DNA of 25,457 bases from contig JBBRQP010000044.1 in the NCBI GenBank assembly GCA_038226175.1, positions 1-25,457 on the forward strand, given 5' to 3'. Position numbers and translations under genes: made by a program. Of this stretch, positions 21,478 to 25,457 are shown piece by piece. Each line of letters starts with the position of its first letter. Position 1 is the stretch's first letter. This stretch comes from JBBRQP01 sp038226175 (GTDB taxonomy: Bacteria; Cyanobacteriota; Cyanobacteriia; Gloeobacterales; Anthocerotibacteraceae). Below the pieces are notes generated by a model. It searched no databases, was not told where the DNA came from, and saw only the letters and a list, made by a program, of their open reading frames with translations.

Positions 21478-23091
21478 TTAAACAATCGGAGTTACCATTT
21501 GCACTGCACTACGCCGCCTCAGCAATAACCCATACTCGATGCCTTCGACGACTGCTTGATAGGAAGCCTCGATAATATTGGCGGAGACCCCAATGGTATG
21601 CCAGCGGTCTAGACCATCGCTAGACTCGATGAGAACGCGGGTTTTAGCCTCAGTTCCACTAGGACTGTCGAGAATACGTACTTTATAATCCGTTAGTTTG
21701 AACTCAGCCACCTCGGGATAAAACTGACATAGTGCTTTACGCAAGGCAGTGTCGAGGGCGGCAACCGGACCATTACCTTCAGCGGCGACATGTTGGAGTG
21801 CTCTTGTCTGATCGGCGCGGACAACCCAAACTTTGACCGTAGCCTCCGAATAAAGTGACTGATCGGGTAAAGTACGGCTGGTCACACTAAAACCCTCTAA
21901 AGTAAACCAGGGATGACGATTTTGTAGACCTTCGTAGACCAACAAGGCAAAACTCGCCTCAGCCGCCTCAAATTGATAACCCTGTAACTCCAGCTCTTTA
22001 ACCCGCCCCAAAATCTGACGTACCCGGGGGTCATTTTTGGCTAAATCTAAACCTAGAGCTTGAGCTTTTGCCACAATATTGCTGACACCCGCCTGCTCAG
22101 AAATCACGATTCGCCGTTGATTACCCACGGCTTCCGGGGCAATATGTTCGTAGGTCAAAGGATTTTTGGCAACAGCACTGACATGAATGCCGCCTTTGTG
22201 AGCAAAGGCTGACTGACCAACAAAAGGCCAATGGTCATCGGGGGCGAGATTGACTACTTCACTGACAAAATGGGCGACTTCTGTCAGCTGCGCTAACTGT
22301 TCCGTAGGTAAACAGCTATAGCCCATTTTTAGTTGCAGATTGGGAATCAGGGTACACAGGTTAGCATTGCCGCAGCGTTCACCATAGCCGTTGATGGTTC
22401 CTTGTACCATCCGTGCGCCGCCTTCTACCGCCATCAAGGCGTTAGCAACAGCGGTGCCACCATCGTTGTGGGTATGAATTCCCAAAGGTGTGGTTAGGGT
22501 CAGTTGCGCCATCAGTTGCTGGATCTGATGAGGTAACATGCCGCCATTAGTATCACAAAGTACTAGCCATTCGGCTCCGGCATTCTGCGCGGCTTCTAGG
22601 GTGGCTTGGGCATAGCGTGGATTATGACAATAGCCGTCAAACCAATGCTCGGCATCATAGATCACCCGGCGACCCTGGCTCTTTAGGTACATGATCGTGT
22701 CACGGATCATGGCGATATTTTCATCTAGGTCTGTTTTTAGGCTTTCATGTACATGCAAATCCCAGGATTTACCAAAGATGGTGACCCACTGGGTTCCGGC
22801 AGCGAGCAGAGCCTTAAGCAATTCATCTGATTCTGCTGTAAACCCTGGACGACGGGTCGAACAAAAGGCGACAACTTCAGCTTGTCGTAAAGGCTGCTTT
22901 TGCAATTCCCAAAAAAACTGTACATCTTTGGGATTAGCTCCCGGCCAGCCGCCTTCGATAAAGGGCACCCCCAACTGATCCAAGCGTTGGGCAATCCGTA
23001 ACTTATCCGCCACAGACAAGCTCAGACCCTCGCGCTGTGAGCCATCGCGTAAGGTGGTGTCGTAGAGGGTAATGGTTGGGGACATAGACAT
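21478..23091 (-). CDS. cimA: Citramalate synthase
   Basis: Condenses acetyl-CoA with pyruvate to (R)-citramalate, the first step of the threonine-independent route to isoleucine. The 537-residue product has the DRE-TIM barrel with LYDTTLRDGSQREG (Arg15, Asp16), VIYDAEHWFDGYC, LCDTNGGMLP, metal ligands in GIHTHNDGG and GTINGYGERCGNANL. A linker follows, then a C-terminal LeuA-type regulatory domain (about 395-537) with EGNGPVAALDTALRKAL. Sequence and length match the long bacterial CimA type rather than isopropylmalate synthase. The ATG at 23091 is used; ATG at 23085 and TTG at 23094 are close alternatives, and no clear ribosome site decides between them. Confidence 0.95.
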   Translation of the reverse strand: MSMSPTITLYDTTLRDGSQREGLSLSVADKLRIAQRLDQLGVPFIEGGWPGANPKDVQFFWELQKQPLRQAEVVAFCSTRRPGFTAESDELLKALLAAGTQWVTIFGKSWDLHVHESLKTDLDENIAMIRDTIMYLKSQGRRVIYDAEHWFDGYCHNPRYAQATLEAAQNAGAEWLVLCDTNGGMLPHQIQQLMAQLTLTTPLGIHTHNDGGTAVANALMAVEGGARMVQGTINGYGERCGNANLCTLIPNLQLKMGYSCLPTEQLAQLTEVAHFVSEVVNLAPDDHWPFVGQSAFAHKGGIHVSAVAKNPLTYEHIAPEAVGNQRRIVISEQAGVSNIVAKAQALGLDLAKNDPRVRQILGRVKELELQGYQFEAAEASFALLVYEGLQNRHPWFTLEGFSVTSRTLPDQSLYSEATVKVWVVRADQTRALQHVAAEGNGPVAALDTALRKALCQFYPEVAEFKLTDYKVRILDSPSGTEAKTRVLIESSDGLDRWHTIGVSANIIEASYQAVVEGIEYGLLLRRRSAVQMVTPIV

Positions 23092-23131
23092 CAACTAAGG
23101 GTTATGTAGCCTATCTTACCGTGCTGTTAGC

Positions 23132-23146
23132 TTGGCTACGAGCCAA
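23132..23146. repeat. Short hairpin between MFS transporter and cimA
   Basis: TTGGCT-ACG-AGCCAA is a perfect 6-bp stem with a 3-nt loop, in the 77-nt gap between the MFS gene and cimA (both minus strand). It is small and lacks a T-run, so it may be a weak terminator or chance. Confidence 0.25.
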
Positions 23147-23168
23147 TCCGTTAATCAAGCATGAGGTG

Positions 23169-24416
23169 CTAACCTACCGTTGAACTGGTTTCTGATTTGA
23201 GCGCGTAGATATCGTCACTTTGACCCAGAGCAAATTTGAGAGACTGACTTAGGGCTTTACCGTTTTGACTCACAAAAATAACTAAGGCTATGAGCGCAAG
23301 TAATGTAGCTAAAGCAAACATATTTCTGATCCCCAAATGTAGGGCAATACCGCCTAGGATCGGCCCAGCCAGAGCCACCCCGAGGTCAAAGCCACCCAAA
23401 GTCAAGCCCAAAACCCGCGCCCGTTCGTCAGTCTGTGCCCGGTCAGCACTCAAGGCAATCACCATCGGAAACAACATACCCCCACCTAGTCCCTCAACAA
23501 ACCCCGCTGCCAAAAACATCGGGGCATCATGGGCAGACCAAAGTAATAGCATCCCGAAGGCGTACAAGCCTAAACTGAGACTCACAAATAGGCCGCGCCC
23601 ATAGCGGTCTGAGGCCGAGCCACTCACAATTCGAGCCAGACAACTGGCAAAAGCAAGCGCAGTATAAAATAATCCAGGATTAAGCGCCACTTGCTCTTCT
23701 TTGAGAAATAGCGGCACAAAGGTACTGACAATCCCAAAAATCATTCCTGTCAAAACCATAATTACGGTCAAAACCCAAATACTACGCCGTCCCAAAAAGC
23801 TCCAAAATACCGTTGCTTGCTCATTTTTACTCGAGTCAATAAGCGGTGGTTCTTTGACACCAGAGAGCAAAATCAATCCTAAAGCCGCAAAGCCACTAGC
23901 CATCAAAAAGACCGGGGTAAAGCCGAGTCCTGTCTGCAAAAAACCCGCTAGAGCCGGCCCCACGGCTAGCCCAATTGGATTAACCAAACTCATATAGCCA
24001 ATCAGTTGACCGCGTTGTGACGGGGGCACCAAATCTACGGCTAGGGCACTAGAACCCGTCCCAAAGGCCGCAATACTCAGGCCATGCACTACGCGCACGG
24101 CAATCAACCAGGGAATCGAATGTACAAAAATATAGCCCAGCGGTGCGATCAGAGCGACCGTTAGCCCGAGGATCATCACCCATTTACGGCCTTCGCGGTC
24201 AGTACGCTTGGCGACCCAAGACCGGGAGAGTAAGATGCCCACGGCTAGCGAACCCATGACTAAACCCACCTCTTGCGGGTTACCGCCTACCGAACGCGCA
24301 TATAAAGGCAACACGGGCAGCATTGAAGCCACACTACTCCAAAATAATCCTGCCCCCAAAAATAAAAACAATAACTGCCGTCGCAAGCCATGATCTAATG
24401 TTCGCCAAGTATTCAC
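23169..24416 (-). CDS. MFS transporter (DHA1-like)
   Basis: A 415-residue inner-membrane protein with 12 predicted helices in two halves. The first half has SVASMLPVLPLYARSVGG and the loop WVAKRTDREGRKWVM (variant of the MFS D-R-x-G-R motif). The second half repeats this as SGSASDRYGRGLF, with motif-C-like NPIGLAVGPALAGFL in helix 5. This arrangement is that of drug- or sugar-efflux DHA1 proteins; the substrate is unknown. The start is GTG (complement of 24414-24416), with AGGA six bases upstream, so the ribosome site supports it. It lies about 100 nt downstream of the LytM-like gene on the same strand, with a hairpin between. Confidence 0.9.
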   Translation of the reverse strand: MNTWRTLDHGLRRQLLFLFLGAGLFWSSVASMLPVLPLYARSVGGNPQEVGLVMGSLAVGILLSRSWVAKRTDREGRKWVMILGLTVALIAPLGYIFVHSIPWLIAVRVVHGLSIAAFGTGSSALAVDLVPPSQRGQLIGYMSLVNPIGLAVGPALAGFLQTGLGFTPVFLMASGFAALGLILLSGVKEPPLIDSSKNEQATVFWSFLGRRSIWVLTVIMVLTGMIFGIVSTFVPLFLKEEQVALNPGLFYTALAFASCLARIVSGSASDRYGRGLFVSLSLGLYAFGMLLLWSAHDAPMFLAAGFVEGLGGGMLFPMVIALSADRAQTDERARVLGLTLGGFDLGVALAGPILGGIALHLGIRNMFALATLLALIALVIFVSQNGKALSQSLKFALGQSDDIYALKSETSSTVG

Positions 24417-24458
24417 CCGTCCTACTCCCCCACGATCCAGCCCTTATCTAGTGTATCG

Positions 24459-24489
24459 GTTGTGGCAGGTTTATCTGAGCTGCCACAAC
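24459..24489. repeat. 10-bp perfect hairpin between LytM-like and MFS genes
   Basis: GTTGTGGCAG, an 11-nt loop and CTGCCACAAC form a perfect stem 27 nt after the LytM-like stop. On the minus (coding) strand no T-run follows, so it may be a Rho-independent-like structure without U-tract, an attenuator, or a stability element for either mRNA. Confidence 0.45.
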
Positions 24490-24516
24490 TTGTTTAAGAG
24501 GTGCAGTTTATGAGCA

Positions 24517-25371
24517 TCAACGTTTAAAACCCGGTAGCTCAAATTTTAGGAGATTCTTGGGATCGAGGGCTTGCCAGGTTTTTTCAAAGAGCTGCCAAAG
24601 TTCAAAGTGCAACTGCGAGCCAGTTGTTTTACCGGTTTTACCAACAGTGCCGAGTAAGTCCCCCTGCTGTACCCACTGACCGGGTTTGACCATAATGCTT
24701 GCCAGATGTCCATAACGGGTGCGCGCTTGGGCACCATGACCAAGTATAACTGTCTGGCCTAGTTCACCTAAGATTCCGGTATTGAGCACCCGTCCTGAGA
24801 ACGCAGCGAGTACAATCGTGCCTTCGGGAGCCTTGAGATTAACGCCCCGGTTAAACGTTTGGAGTTTCGTCAGTGGGTTGGTTTGCAAACCAAACCAAGC
24901 TGTAATCGGTGCTGGTGCTGTTAACGGAAAGCGTAATTTCTCCTGTCCAAACTGGAAATTATTGGGAGGTAGGGGTAATTCTGGTAGCAATAATGGCAGG
25001 GGTGGTAAGGAGCTGAGCTTAGGATTAAAACTAAGCGGTGGGGGTAAGGGTTTGACTAGAGAAGATGGGGTGACGGCGACGGGCGTGGTACTGCTGACTA
25101 GGGGCGGGGCATTCTCATACAGCACAATACCGGGAGTTTTTTTACTATTGAGGGGCTGCCTTGTACTCTGCGCTGCATCAATGGGTAGCAAAGAATCCAC
25201 TAACACTTGGTCTCGGGCATTGTAGACGACTTCCGGCTCATAGCCGCCGCGAGCCGGGTCTTGGCGTAGGGTGTTGGGTAAGGGTGGATTGTTGCCCGCC
25301 CAAGACACAGCAGGCGCAAGCAGGCTTAGGCCACTTATTAAACTCCTATGTACAAACCGCTTTAAGGCCAT
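24517..25371 (-). CDS. Exported LytM/M23-fold protein with degenerate zinc site
   Basis: A 284-residue exported protein. A signal peptide (residues 1-25, ending SWAG) leads to a long Pro/Leu-rich linker (about 85-140) and a C-terminal LytM (M23) domain (145-270). In active M23 peptidases the first zinc motif is H-x-x-x-D; here the matching site reads FNRGVNLKAPEGT, with Asn174 and Asn178 in place of His and Asp. The later histidines survive: YGHL (His222) and LHFELW (His255). Loss of two ligands suggests it does not cut peptidoglycan itself and may instead bind or activate another hydrolase, as EnvC and NlpD do. ATG at 25371 begins the signal peptide; a TTG at 25380 is less likely. Confidence 0.85.
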   Translation of the reverse strand: MALKRFVHRSLISGLSLLAPAVSWAGNNPPLPNTLRQDPARGGYEPEVVYNARDQVLVDSLLPIDAAQSTRQPLNSKKTPGIVLYENAPPLVSSTTPVAVTPSSLVKPLPPPLSFNPKLSSLPPLPLLLPELPLPPNNFQFGQEKLRFPLTAPAPITAWFGLQTNPLTKLQTFNRGVNLKAPEGTIVLAAFSGRVLNTGILGELGQTVILGHGAQARTRYGHLASIMVKPGQWVQQGDLLGTVGKTGKTTGSQLHFELWQLFEKTWQALDPKNLLKFELPGFKR

Positions 25372-25457
25372 GAACAACAAGTGGAAGACGTGATTTTCTG
25401 ATTATGGCATACCGTACCAAGACGACTCTGATGGTGTAGGGGGCAGATTGATTACAA

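Noticed and set aside
1..25457. CRISPR arrays, tRNA or rRNA genes, and HIP1 octamers
   Set aside because: No regularly spaced direct repeats, cloverleaf/T-loop patterns or GCGATCGC sites were noticed by eye; a tRNA scan and exact-match count would settle it.
25381..25457. Possible gene at the right edge
   Set aside because: The best frame (ATG at 25404 region) stops after a dozen codons, and the other strand shows nothing recognisable before the window ends.

Overview
The window comes from a cyanobacterium with moderate G+C (near 50% by eye). The strongest evidence is the OmpR-family regulator at 15609-16340, whose receiver and DNA-binding domains match RpaB (Ycf27), a regulator restricted to cyanobacteria and algal plastids. 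The ATP synthase gamma subunit also carries the cyanobacterial/plastid insertion, and there is an NhaS3-type antiporter. A TonB receptor, an atpG gene away from the other atp genes, and no HIP1 octamer seen by eye would fit an early-branching lineage such as the Gloeobacterales. That placement is inference only.

Layout, left to right. 1-245: the edge of an IS630-like element. 246-3702: an exported four-repeat protein of unknown function, atpG, alanine racemase (minus strand) and a divergent Fe/Mn superoxide dismutase with a clear terminator. 3764-6145: a 35-residue membrane microprotein on the minus strand, facing a plus-strand operon of SDR reductase, YfcG-type glutathione transferase and nitroreductase; a 25-nt dyad lies between them. 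6204-8653: penicillin-binding protein 2, HU and a 59-codon small gene. 8650-11484: minus-strand group of PEP-CTERM protein, KirBac-type potassium channel and MFS exporter, the last two overlapping by 4 nt. 11701-13607: rpsO and guaA.

13617-16340: a HutX/ChuX-like protein, a CPA2 Na+/H+ antiporter and rpaB, the last two divergent around a 31-nt inverted repeat. 16483-20698: a cbiN-like/cbiQ/cbiO cobalt or nickel ECF operon lacking cbiM, divergent from a 771-residue TonB-dependent receptor; together these could carry a metal or metal chelate across both membranes. 20886-25371: a VKOR-like protein without the usual fused thioredoxin domain, citramalate synthase, an MFS transporter and an exported LytM/M23-fold protein that has lost two of its zinc ligands.

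Most genes are ordinary housekeeping or transport genes. I did not find a clearly new multi-gene defence or mobile system. The best leads are the microprotein/detoxification divergon, the TonB plus CbiNQO locus without CbiM, the four-repeat exported protein, the degenerate LytM protein and the stand-alone VKOR. No tRNA, rRNA or CRISPR array was seen. No gene-free stretch exceeds 300 bases.
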